Source: Aricia agestis (lineage: Eukaryota > Arthropoda > Insecta > Lepidoptera > Lycaenidae). From it: a stretch of DNA of 64,000 bases. Within the stretch, counting starts at the first letter, position 1, and the number at the start of each line of letters is the position of its first letter. The notes beneath the pieces are model-generated. The model was not told the origin of the DNA and searched no databases. It worked only from the letters and a program-made list of their open reading frames with translations. The translations under genes were made by a program, and so were the position numbers. Below are positions 55,049-64,000 of the stretch, one piece after another. The stretch spans positions 1,803,001-1,867,000 of the forward strand of contig NC_056427.1 of the NCBI RefSeq assembly GCF_905147365.1, read 5' to 3'.

Positions 55049-55559
55049 CGGTCACAGGATCCGACTCGTTTATTGTGGTGCATTAATTGTCTTGTGTAAA
55101 TTAATCATTACGTTTTTGTTTGTGCTTCATACTTAATAAAAAGCGTCATTATTACTATTTAATAATTTAAGTATAACTAGAGATCGCCCAATGGTCGAAA
55201 TTCGACCTTAGTTTCAACGACATTAGGACTACTACCTATATTTTGTAAAAAAATATTGACTATCATATTTTTAGAACTCTTGTCTCTAGGACTCAGCTGA
55301 TCTCAGACTGGCCGTGTTTAAAGCATTGTCTAATAAAATCAAAATAGTATCTAAGATTCAATAAAAAAAACTATACTCCGTTTTTAATTTGTCAACTTGT
55401 TGTCAACAGACTTCAACCATAAATAAAAGAGTATAATTCGCATGTATAGGTTTGTCACTCAAAAATCTGACATCTTCTTGAGTGTGCGTATTGTAGTGTG
55501 TGTAATGTTTTATTTGTTAAAAAATTTTATGATAAAAGCATAAGTTCAAAATAATATTA

Positions 55560-55675
55560 CTCGATGCACTCCTTCACCATATAAGCTATAACTGTGCAAA
55601 ATTTCATTCACCTACGTTTCCGCATTTTTCGTCAAAAGGGATACAAAGTTTTTCGCTTGCGTATATATTATAGAT
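55560..55675 (-). repeat. Unclassified repeat
   Basis: 'gatgcactccttcaccatat', 'aatttcattcacctacgttt', 'gggatacaaagtttttcgct' is wording I recognise as a widespread repeat in moths. Ends not seen. Confidence 0.4.
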
Positions 55676-56089
55676 GCTTTATGCTCCTATTTATAACTTC
55701 GTGTAACTAACAAAAAAGTAGTAGAGGTTAATCCAATAATTTTCATTTACTATAATTTTTAAATGAAAATTACATACTTAATTAATGTAATTTTCATTTA
55801 CATACAAAAGTATTATTATAGTAAAGGCGCTCCCTAGAACATTTTTTTTTTTTTTTGATAAAACGAAAAACAATTTCCTCTGCGAAAGTGGTAGCTAACA
55901 GAGATAAATATGATTTAATATTTCGATTTGATGAACCTAAAATATGGATTGTTCTATTCAAAATGGGTTTCAAAATGAAGCTACTCACAAAAAATTAGCT
56001 TGATATTAATCAAAAAAAATATTCTAGGGAAAAATAAAAAAAAATTAAAATAATACTTTTTCATTTTGTAAACTATATTTATGTAGGAT

Positions 56090-56205
56090 AGGGAGTTTTG
56101 AACATCCGCATCCGCATCCGCGGATGTGAACATCTAGAAATCCGCATCCACATTCGCATCCGCGGATGTGAAAAAATCGGGTTCCGCAACATCCCTGCTT
56201 TGCAT
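56090..56205 (-). mobile_element. hAT-like fragment with CATCCG repeats
   Basis: Reverse-strand end CAGGGATGTTGCGGAACC, then 'catccgcggatgcg' units (GCATCC repeated). Only one clear end. Confidence 0.5.
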
Positions 56206-57005
56206 ATTGACTATTGTCACATAAACGTTAGGTAACAATACCGGGTAATGCTAGGTCAACAGGTACAGTAGAGATGAAAATTAGTATTTACCTATTTTAT
56301 TTTATGAGAAATCATATTTTGACTTTTCATTTAAAACAATTTATTTTCCAACCAAATATTTTATAATGTTATATAAATTAATATATATTTCAATTAAAAT
56401 ATTATTTGTAATTAAATAATATGAAGTTTTTTTGTCTCTACTCTCTCCTGAAAACTTTCCGAACATGGCTTTCGCGATATAGTTACGTTAAAATTAAAAA
56501 AAAACTAGAATGCCCACTTTGACCCATCTTCGTCGAGGGTAGTTTTGAGCGAAAATGATGACGTCATAGCCGCGATCAAAACGACCGCGGTCGCCAAAGG
56601 GAACGGCAGAAGGGGACGTTTTGACCGTTTTGGTCAAAATTAACGTCTTCTGGAACGCGGCTCATGACAGCGCTAGTTCCTTTTTTCGCCACGTTCATTT
56701 AAAGCCTTGTCGAGCTCTATGATTATCGTTAAATATGGCGGCCATTATTGACTTTAACCAAAGATTTGAAATTTTGCATTGTAGTTATAGTTAAAGTTAC
56801 AGTTATAGTTAAAGTAAGTTGGTGCAACCTACCCTAAATTATTTTTTGTGATTTGTATGGACAAGCGCCCCAGCGTCACGAGTTTTCCATCACAAAAGTG
56901 AAAAAATTGGCTCTTTCAGCGCTGCTACTTTTACAGTGAAGTTTAAACACGGTACTCATACACACCCTAAAGTGTTATCACTTCGTTTTGTGACATATTG
57001 TATTA

Positions 57006-57254
57006 TTAGCCGCACAAAACTTTAATATCCGCAAAATATAATAGATTTTAGGTCTCTTTGGTGAAGTGAAGAGTGAGTTGAATGACGCTGATAAGTTATG
57101 AAGATGTTAGCATATTCAATGAATTGAAAAGACTGAATCGTCGTTGACCTAAAAATATAAATGGAAAAGTATTTTAAAAATCGTCTTGTGGAAGGTTATA
57201 CCAAGATCTATAAAAGATGGAGAGTCATCATGAATGCTGATGTGAATGTCTCTA
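57006..57254. other. No gene recognised
   Basis: Spacer. Confidence 0.35.
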
Positions 57255-57552
57255 CCATAAAGTTAATATACCTAGCGGAATAGAGAAACAAAGGCCTGAG
57301 CAAGAGAGATGTCACTATCAGTAACACTGCGTGGTAAAAAGAGACGTGTGATACATGACAGCAGCACACTTTTTTTGACGTCCAGTCGGCACGTGCCGCA
57401 CGTTGACAATTTAATCTCATAGAAATCATGTTCAATCATGCTTGTGTAAGTGTATACGTACACATATTTTTCACACATATGTAAACCAATTTCGGTTTCG
57501 TTTGACAGCTCGAGATTGTTGCTCTATTCCGCTAGGTATATTAATTTTATGG
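57255..57552. mobile_element. MITE-S, full length
   Basis: CCATAAAGTTAATATACCTA and, inverted, CCATAAAATTAATATACCTA; both continue 'gcggaatagag'. 298 bp. Confidence 0.85.
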
Positions 57553-58286
57553 TCTACGTAAAAACGATAAAGTTTCGGGCTACGGCCAACATCCAATAAA
57601 ATAACAACATTATGTCGCTAACATGTCGCTAAGTTAACGTTATTCGTAAACTTCGTTATCGTTCAATGTTGTTGTTATGGCCCCTGTTATTTTAGGAATT
57701 AGCAGACGCATCGATCAATAGTCACACCCAGGTCAAACGCCTCTATTAATTAGGCGGCTGTTCGACATTTTTTATCTGTCACTGGCAGATTAAAAAAACA
57801 TTCGTTCGATATTCGAAAACCACGCGTCAACTTGTATTAAAAAAATGTTTACTTTTTAAATTGTGTCGATGACAATAGACGTAATAAAAACCAGAGCCTC
57901 GCAAGATATAGCAGTTTTTTCCAATAAAAAAAAATGTCACTGACTGAACTGCATAATATGATTACTATTGTTGATGCAAAATTTAATTACCCTGCAAACA
58001 ATAACTAACATTTAAACTCCATCTACATTCTGTCGTATATTCGATTTCGTAAAATATTTTGGCATTCTAATTGGTTCCATTTTGAATGGCTGTCCAAAAC
58101 CTAAAAGGGCGGTACGATTTGACTTTCTATTCGTAATGAATGGTGACAAGTGAATGAGTGATGAGTGATGACTGATGAATGAATGAAAACACGAACAATG
58201 GCGCGGCAAATACAATAATAGAATTTTTATGAGTTAATACAATCGTGTGTAGTAACGTAAATGTTTAATTTAGTTTTCGAATTTGA
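57553..58286. other. No gene recognised
   Basis: A weak fold-back near 57560..57690 ('acgataaagttt'/'aacttcgttatcgtt'; 'aacaacat'/'atgttgttgttat') and a short GAATGA repeat near 58145. Confidence 0.4.
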
Positions 58287-58640
58287 TCCCACCAAAAACA
58301 TTTCATATAAAATGTTGCCAAGACGACTATAAAAGGTTTGTCCTGTAAAAAAAGACATCAGATCTCATATTGTAGAGTCAGGCTTCTGAATCTACACTGC
58401 CTACCTCTACCGACCCTAACTTTAACAAATTCTACAATATCAGTAAATACGTATGTATGTATGGCTTCGCCGTTTCGCTACCGTCGTGGAGGTGATGCGA
58501 AAATTTTGTTTCGATCTGGGCTAAAGTTTAGAACCATGCCCCACGATTTTGGTGATAAGATGGGTTGAGGAGGGATGGGTTGGATGAGGAAAACCCACCG
58601 TACTCGATCTGAAATAAGGAAACAGCCAAGCCTTACTAGT
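58287..58640 (+). mobile_element. Fold-back R, one arm plus centre
   Basis: TCCCACCAAAAACATTTC, 'atgttgccaagacgac', 'cgccgtttcgctaccgtcg', with about 80 bp of unrelated sequence near 58520..58600 before 'gatctgaaataaggaaacag'. The second arm is absent. Confidence 0.65.
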
Positions 58641-59829
58641 ATATTACAGTTACAACTGGGGCTTAGCTATAACATCTGTCTTCATCTAGTCAACGATTAC
58701 GCATTTTCAGTCATTAGTCTAATAAGTCTGCAGGATTGATTACTTGATTAGTCTTAATGAATCCGCGTCTACTTGTCTCAACTTGCCTCTGTTCATTGAG
58801 AAAGCGTGCACAAAATTCAATGTTAATGTCTTTGGTTAGATATTTTATGAAAAAAAAACAAGGATGCATGTTGCTGTTCTCTTTTTAAACGTCTTCAATC
58901 TAATTTCTTATTACTCTATTATGATCTAATTTATTACCACTCAATACTCATCACCATAAAACGAATTTAAAAAGGGGTAACCAAACTCATTACTTTCAAA
59001 ATAACTATGTTCATTCTTAACGGTTCTTAAATCAATTTTAGAACGCGGCAAAAAACTGACGGCAGCTGTCACTTTGACAGGTAGCCATGACAGCGCGCTT
59101 GTAATCTACTAATACCATAGATAAAAGAGGATTTGTAGGGCAATGTGTAGGTGTGATGTTTTAATCCTTACTATCAATGGAGTGTACGCATGCGTAAGTA
59201 CTTCTAAAATATCCTTTATGTGAACATAATATAACAAAATTTAGACATGAATTCCGTACACTTTTAAGCTATTGCAAAACTTTTTATCTTATATTACAGC
59301 TTCTCTTATTCCTTGCTAGTGCCACCTGCCCATTCCTATTCACCCCAAAACAGACCAATCGATTTTGATAAAACTTGGTCCTTATCAAAAATCTGTAGTA
59401 GCTGAGCGTCTACGAACCATCGCATTCGCACACGCGTCAAATCTAACGCGTGCGAGTGAGACAAAATATAGCAAGGGTACTGCAAAATAGAACTACTGAA
59501 TTCTGATACTGTACAAGATTAATAAGCCATAAATTCTGCCTTATCTCAAAGCCATTGTTTGCTAAAGTATCACTTTTCAAACGACCTTTATGAAAGCAAC
59601 TAACGGTACATTGTGAAATTATGTTTGCTTTAAGCAATATTTTGATTTGAATTAAAAAAAAACATGTTTTTTTTTAATTCAAATCCAAATATTTAGGCAT
59701 TAGATAGAAGGTCTGCTTATCTTGGCTATCTTGAAAGCTCTAACTCTTCTATTTTTAACTGGCATCCTAAAGGCAGGTCCTATGTCTAAAGATTTTATGG
59801 TTTTTACGGTAACAAAATAAAATAAATAC
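58641..59829. other. Start of intron; no exon recognised
   Basis: Sequence immediately downstream of the minus-strand exon. Low repeat content, no acceptor-flanked open frame seen. One 8+8 CG-rich hairpin 'cacacgcgt'/'acgcgtgcg' near 59430. Confidence 0.4.
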
Positions 59830-59890
59830 CTGAACATTTAACGAAGCACCCGATCGCTAACGCCAGCACCAAACATAACCTTAACTCCAT
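59830..59890 (-). CDS. First coding exon of a secreted or membrane protein (signal peptide)
   Basis: The minus strand opens ATG (59890..59888) in the context ATCAAGATGG, which has A at -3 and G at +4. It encodes 20 residues beginning MELRLCLVLALAIG: a charged n-region, a hydrophobic core of about 11 residues and a C..CS exit resembling a signal-peptidase site. The frame then meets CAG|GTATTT; reading through gives a stop only eight codons on, so splicing is expected, in phase 1. The donor lacks G at +5 and is of middling strength. The rest of the protein lies at lower coordinates and was not found here. Signal-peptide exons separated by very large introns are common in insect cell-surface and secreted proteins, but the family cannot be named from 20 residues. 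An alternative is a chance frame, which I judge less likely because acceptor, start context, peptide character and donor all agree. Confidence 0.65.
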
Positions 59891-59982
59891 CTTGATCTTG
59901 TAACACTTGAATAAACACAATCGGTAAACTTGGACTATAATCCACTTAACTTCACAAAAGGCACATCACTCAGGCACTTTAT
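59891..59982 (-). other. 5' untranslated part of the same exon
   Basis: 92 nt between a canonical acceptor (minus strand: T-rich run then 'gttttttttttcag' ending at 59983) and the ATG. One upstream ATG opens a four-codon frame (ATG TGC CTT TTG stop). If the acceptor is real, at least one non-coding exon and the promoter lie above 59983. Alternatively transcription may start near 59982. Confidence 0.5.
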
Positions 59983-60798
59983 CTGAAAAAAAAACATTAA
60001 ATTAAAAGAAATTACAAAAATATTTATTTCGAATTATAAAATACCTTTAATTGCGTACCTACAACTTGTTTCGAATGCGAATTTGGCGGCATTGCGTAAA
60101 TGAATATCAATTTGAGAACCCTTTAAACGGTAAAAAATGATATTTTAACGATGACTAATTAATAATAAACTTAAAATAACTTCTGAAACTTACAATTACG
60201 GTAATAAATTAAAGTAAAACTGGCCGTTAAAAGGAATCAATAAATCAGAGTAACATCGTCCGATTTTAAAATGCTCTATTATCTATGGTCGTATATCGTA
60301 CTTTGAACGTATAAACTACAGTATATTACATAGATATGTAATTACTAATTACAAATAACAAGATTACAACATTTATATCGAGATTTTTTGTTCTTTATTA
60401 GAATTTTTGATGTTCATTTTTTTGTTTTTTTTTTATCTTTTTTGTTTAAGTATTTTTTATGGGTAAAAAATTATAAAGTCACGTGAACACGTGACTCCAG
60501 GGAAAATGTATGCTTCCCAGAAGATTAACGAATTTATGGTCATATTGCTTCAGAAACCTTAGTTATTAATTATTATGCTATTTAATTCTTAGAATATCAT
60601 GGTATTATCATAATATCATCAACCTTAAACCAATGGACATAAGGTACAAAATGCCTGCAAGTAATGGTCTAATTTGCCTGCCCAAGGTTCCTATGGTTCG
60701 TTGGTCAATGTCACTTGCCTAATGATTGACATTGGAATACTGAGGGCTTGGCATAGATGGTTTTTTATTTGGCATATAATTACTATTAAACTATACCC
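59983..60798. other. No gene recognised; upstream of exon
   Basis: AT-rich with a long T-rich run at 60388..60460. No upstream exon, TATA box or initiator could be assigned. Confidence 0.4.
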
Positions 60799-60938
60799 GA
60801 GGAAATTGATTCCTAGGCAGTTGACGGACCTACGTCATGTGGTCGGCTTATGTCAATTCAAACAAGCTGTGAATTGTGATCGGTCGGATGTTAATTACTT
60901 AGGTCCGCAATCTGCCTAGGAATCAACTTCTCTGATAG
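60799..60938. mobile_element. MITE-X, fold-back
   Basis: 'gaggaaattgattcctaggc' pairs with 'gcctaggaatcaacttctc', continuing 'cggacctacgt' against 'acttaggtccgc'. Half copy at 40880..40957. Confidence 0.75.
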
Positions 60939-60969
60939 TACATACCTACAGCTCCTCAGTATAATATTA

Positions 60970-61190
60970 CACTAGAGTCTAGACTATCGCCTGCAACTGC
61001 ATCGTGCCAAATTTTCCGCAACAGACACTATTCTTTGACTTTTCCCGTCTCTCCAAGTAACTCCATACCAAACTTCAGGTTTATTTTTTTCGGTTCAGCC
61101 GCTTAGGATAAAGACAGAAAGCCTATTGACAGAAACACAGACAAACTTTCTCATTTAAATTATTGTTAAGAATAGTAAGGATGGCATTAT
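60970..61190 (-). mobile_element. Hel-A Helitron, old
   Basis: Order kept: CTAGAGTCTAGACTATCGCC, 'tttcccgtctctccaagta', 'ccataccaaacttcag', 'cacagacaaactttctca', with many changes. Confidence 0.5.
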
Positions 61191-61719
61191 TCTATAAAAT
61201 ATTGAAATAAAATCAATTTGACAGACAGACCTACAAAAACTTTCGCAAAATATTAGTAATTATAAATGTTCGTTACAGCTCATCCTTACTTTAAAATCAT
61301 TGTCATTTTGCCGTAAACCTTCACTAATGCTCCTAAATTTCAAAGCACCTATTATAATCAAACAAAATGTTATCTTTATTGATCCAGGAAGCCGTAAAGG
61401 ATGGGGGGGTTAAAAATAACTAATTTATTGTCTTAGCCCTTCCTTCCGTTTGATGATCGGGTTAAGCCGCTAAACCGATTTGGATGAAACTTGGTATTGA
61501 GTCCCGGAAAAGTCTTTAAAAGATCTAACTCTTAATAATAAAGACATTTACATAGCTAAGACTGTAGAAAATCTTACTGTCGTAGTCTAGAATGTAACAT
61601 ATCCAACGTGCAAGATAAAGACCAAATCTTATAATATTATAATATTTTATTTGTTGTTTATAATATATTTTTAATCGTAAGGAAGTTTTATTATATTATT
61701 ATTTATTTTATATATTATT
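61191..61719. other. No gene recognised
   Basis: Includes a Helitron-like scrap at about 61450..61515 ('aagccgctaaaccgatttgg'). Confidence 0.4.
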
Positions 61720-61985
61720 TATGTTGTAGTCATAATTATTTATTGTTTATCCCTGCATGTTATGTTGTGAAGTCACTCTTTGGCCCCTGCAGAATACCAG
61801 TGCAGCAGGCTTGCTTGCTGCGTATAGCTGAGCTGGGGCCAATTTTTGACATCACATAACATATACCTATAATTATAATTGTACATAGCTTAAGTCCTTT
61901 TTACTTTTTATTTTCTATTCTGTATATGTTGTGTGTTGGAAAAAATAAACGTATTCTAATTTCTATTCTATTCTATTCTATTATA
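61720..61985 (+). mobile_element. LINE-like 3' end with (TTCTA)n tail
   Basis: An imperfect hairpin 'tatgttgtgaagtca...ttggcccc' / 'ggggccaa...tgacatcacataacata' is followed by 'gtgtgttggaaaaaataaac' and TATTCTATTC repeats. Simple-repeat tails of this kind mark CR1/Jockey-like 3' ends. Confidence 0.5.
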
Positions 61986-62003
61986 TTATCCTTGATACAT
62001 ATT

Positions 62004-62178
62004 TTAGGGTCAATTCAGATTTCAGACCGCAACACGACGCGTAAATGCATTTCTAAATTTGTATGGATTTGACAGACTTCAACTGCGTGAGCGGTGAGAC
62101 GTCATGCAAAACTGCCACTTCAATACAAATTTATAAATGCATATCTACGCGTCTCGTTGGGGTCTAAATTGACCCTTA
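62004..62178. mobile_element. MITE-M, second copy
   Basis: TTAGGGTCAATTCAGATT and right 'ggtctaaattgaccctta'; 'cgcgtaaatgcatttctaaa' pairs with 'tataaatgcatatctacgcg'. Confidence 0.8.
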
Positions 62179-62499
62179 CGCGTTTAATCTTTATGCTCAA
62201 CGTTCATAAGGACTCATCCTTACTTTAATTTCATTACCAAATTGGTAATAAAATTAAAGAAAGGATGAGTCCTACGGAACATTTTGATTAAACCTTAACC
62301 AAGTACTTTATGTCTTTTGAGGAACCGTAGACTTGAGACGGTATAAGAGTGTGCCTTATCTCTATGACACAGCAATCTTAATGATCGTTAATGTGGGTCT
62401 TGGGTCATACTTAATTATAGTAGTCTGAGGTCAAATCTTAAGGTTTGATAAATAATCGATTTTGTAATAGCTACTTAGTAGAGCATTGTAAGATAGAGG
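62179..62499. other. No gene recognised
   Basis: A hairpin-like pair 'aaggatgagtcctacgga' / 'taaggactcatccttact' at 62206..62280. Confidence 0.4.
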
Positions 62500-62693
62500 T
62501 TTAGCCCGGCCGCACATTGTCCGAATTCTGATCAGAAACAGTTGAATTTCGCCGGACCGCCACCCCGCACACTATCCGAAATATCCTTCCGGCGAGTTCG
62601 AGCTCACTCGGCTCAGTACAAAATGTAAGAGACAGCGCGGACGTTCAACTGTTTCTGATCAGAAATTTGCGGCCAATGTGCGGCCGGGCTTAA
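62500..62693. mobile_element. MITE-N, GC-rich fold-back
   Basis: TTAGCCCGGCCGCACATTG and, inverted, TTAAGCCCGGCCGCACATTG; inner 'ctgatcagaaacagttgaa' pairs with 'ttcaactgtttctgatcag'. 194 bp. Confidence 0.85.
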
Positions 62694-62814
62694 GAGGATA
62701 CACCAGGGGCTAGAGAAATGAAAAAAAATCACGTGTAATATCTATAGCTGTCTCCCTTACCTCAAGCCTATAAAGAACGCGATAGAGACAACTGCAGAAA
62801 ATCCAGAAAATCAA

Positions 62815-63165
62815 CGATTCGTTGTCCCCTGATTCCTTCTCCAAAACTTAACCGATTTAAGTACTTTTTTCATTAAAGATTAAAAAAAGGCTTGAGCTGT
62901 GTTCCTATGTTTTGCTTTTTTTGTATAATCTAGCCAAATCTGTTTTCTGGACGTTTGAACACAGCGGAAAATCTGGCCATTTTTTTGGGTTTTAGAACGT
63001 TCATATCTTATTTAATAATTAAATTATGAAAAAAAAGAAAACATAGGGACATCGTATTAGTGGCCGTAGATATTCAGGAAAAAAATTATAACTCTACTAG
63101 CATTATCCAGGGAGGAAACAGGGGACAACGTTTGTATGGAAAAAAGGGCGGTGTGGACTCCTCTT
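62815..63165 (+). repeat. Repeat Q with inverted 17-mers
   Basis: Collinear with 35123..35443. Near its ends 'cgttgtcccctgattcc' (62819..) is inverted as 'ggaaacaggggacaacg' (63115..). The other copy lacks the outer part of the pair. Confidence 0.75.
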
Positions 63166-63183
63166 AAGCTATTGTTATAGCTT

Positions 63184-63372
63184 TGAGCGCGGCGACCGAA
63201 TCAAGAAATGCCGTTACGAAAAACACCAACATTCGTCTAACGTCGTTTCAGTTCGGCAGACTTCAGTTCTAGGTGTGTCGGTGCGATGTTGCTACATTTC
63301 GGCACGATGTTTGTGTGCGACTAGACGTATGCCAATTATAATAATTGCATAAGTTGATAAAAAACGCTTTAC
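63184..63372 (-). repeat. Repeat E, longest copy
   Basis: 'cgaatcaagaaatgccgtta', 'taacgtcgtttcagttcggc', 'gatgtttgtgtgcgactaga', 'gcataagttgataaaaaacg'. No coding or TIR structure recognised. Confidence 0.65.
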
Positions 63373-63604
63373 CTTTGTGCGCCGAACGTCTAACGGAAGA
63401 AGAATAGAAACATGGAAGCGATACTGAAGAACCTTGAGTGACGCCTGAAGCTATACGAATAATTTCCTCAATTATTTCTCCCAATTCCACTAATCAATAG
63501 TAGGAGCGGCTGGGCAGGGCTGATGCTAAATTAATTTATTGCTACTTGATCTAGGGCTGTCAATTACACTTTTTTTAATTATTATCTATACTTACTATCT
63601 ATAC

Positions 63605-64000
63605 TAATCTATATATTATATAAAACTCAAAGTTGACTGACTGACATGGTGATCTATCAACGCACAGCCCAAACCACTGGACCGATCGGGCTGAAATTTG
63701 GCATGCAGGTAGGTGTTATGACGTAGGCATCCGCTAAGAAAGGATTTGATAAATTCCAACCCCAAGGGGTTAAAATAGGGGATGAAAGTTTGTATATAAT
63801 AATACTTCTTAACGCTAGCGAAGCCGCGGGAAAAGCTCGTCTATATATATATAAAACTCAAAGGTGACTGACTGACATGGTGATCTATCAACGCACAACC
63901 CAAACCACTGGACCGATCGGGCTGAAATTTGGCATGCAGGTAGATGTTATGACGTAGGCATCCGCTAAGAAAGGATTCTGATCAATTCTACCTCCAAGGG
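63605..64000 (+). mobile_element. Second head-to-tail Hel-G array, runs off the window
   Basis: Unit 1 about 63607..63839, ending 'gcgaagccgcgggaaaag' CTCG. Unit 2 starts at once at 63840 with TCTATATATATATAAAACTC and continues past base 64000. Same subfamily as 4835..5505. Confidence 0.8.

Larger units (their letters stand above)
54066..56660. mobile_element. 2.6-kb TIR element, non-coding
   Basis: CCGCGTTCTAGATGACGTTA and, inverted, CCGCGTTCCAGAAGACGTTA: 18 of 20 match. ATGACA of the split host is present on both sides. No open frame over 70 codons, so any transposase is gone. It carries three other repeats. Confidence 0.65.
53863..56837 (-). mobile_element. MITE-H with MITE-I core, split by a 2.6-kb insertion
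   Basis: TAAGGGTGGGTTGCACCA at the left and 'ttggtgcaacctaccctaa' at the right. The order is the reverse of 16648..17048. The break lies in the embedded MITE-I, inside 'tatgatgacagcg'. Confidence 0.8.
53766..57005. mobile_element. Fold-back AD, outermost layer of a nest
   Basis: The left arm (53770..53862: 'gtaacaaaacaaagtgataa', 'tagggtgtgtatg', 'gtagcagcgctgaaag') is matched in reverse at 56900..57000. Everything between is MITE-H and its cargo. Confidence 0.7.

Noticed and set aside
60388..60460. Poly(T) run as a reversed SINE tail
   Set aside because: No SINE body follows on either side.

Overview
This is non-prokaryotic DNA that looks like a moth or butterfly (Lepidoptera) genome. It is AT-rich, has almost no long open frames, and is saturated with short non-autonomous transposons of types typical of Lepidoptera: Lep1/MINE-like Helitrons starting TC and ending CTAG between A and T, poly(A)- or simple-repeat-tailed SINEs, many fold-back MITEs, hAT-type elements with 8-bp target duplications, and decayed non-LTR retrotransposon pieces. 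Species cannot be told from this window. Family nicknames used here (Hel-A, SINE-B, MITE-C and so on) are local labels, not database names.

Only one host coding segment is supported: a minus-strand exon at 59830..59982. It has a pyrimidine-rich acceptor, a 92-nt leader, a good start context and 20 codons of a classic signal peptide, then a phase-1 donor. The rest of the gene must lie at lower coordinates, yet no further exon was recognised in the 59.8 kb to the window's left end. That stretch is therefore probably a giant first coding intron, at least in part. Two sites on the same strand fuse an acceptor directly to a donor, as recursive-splicing ratchet points do: a very strong one at 6390/6391 and a weaker one at 46870/46871.

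Layout. 1-7.3 kb: Hel-A copies, two SINE-B copies, a head-to-tail Helitron array, the strong ratchet site and a tRNA-derived SINE. 7.3-15 kb: sparse, with a TTAA-flanked MITE at 10 kb. 15-22 kb: nested MITEs and Helitrons. 22-28 kb: reverse-transcriptase relics, a TA-flanked MITE and a second tRNA-derived SINE family. 28-30 kb: SINE inside SINE and a poly-C hAT element. 30-34 kb: mostly unrecognised sequence. 34-42 kb: the densest nest, with SINEs inside Helitrons, hATs inside SINEs and Helitrons, and a perfect 32-bp hairpin. 42-47 kb: large fold-backs and three MITEs placed end to end. 47-52 kb: tRNA-derived SINEs, including a chimera. 53.7-57 kb: one element inside another at least three levels deep. 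58-60.8 kb: little repeat and the host exon. 61-64 kb: a LINE tail, further MITEs and a second Helitron array running off the end.

No tRNA or rRNA gene, CRISPR array, intact transposase or bacterial operon was seen. All boundaries were read by eye. Elements with both termini or target duplications visible are the most secure; internal fragments are approximate by 5-20 bases.
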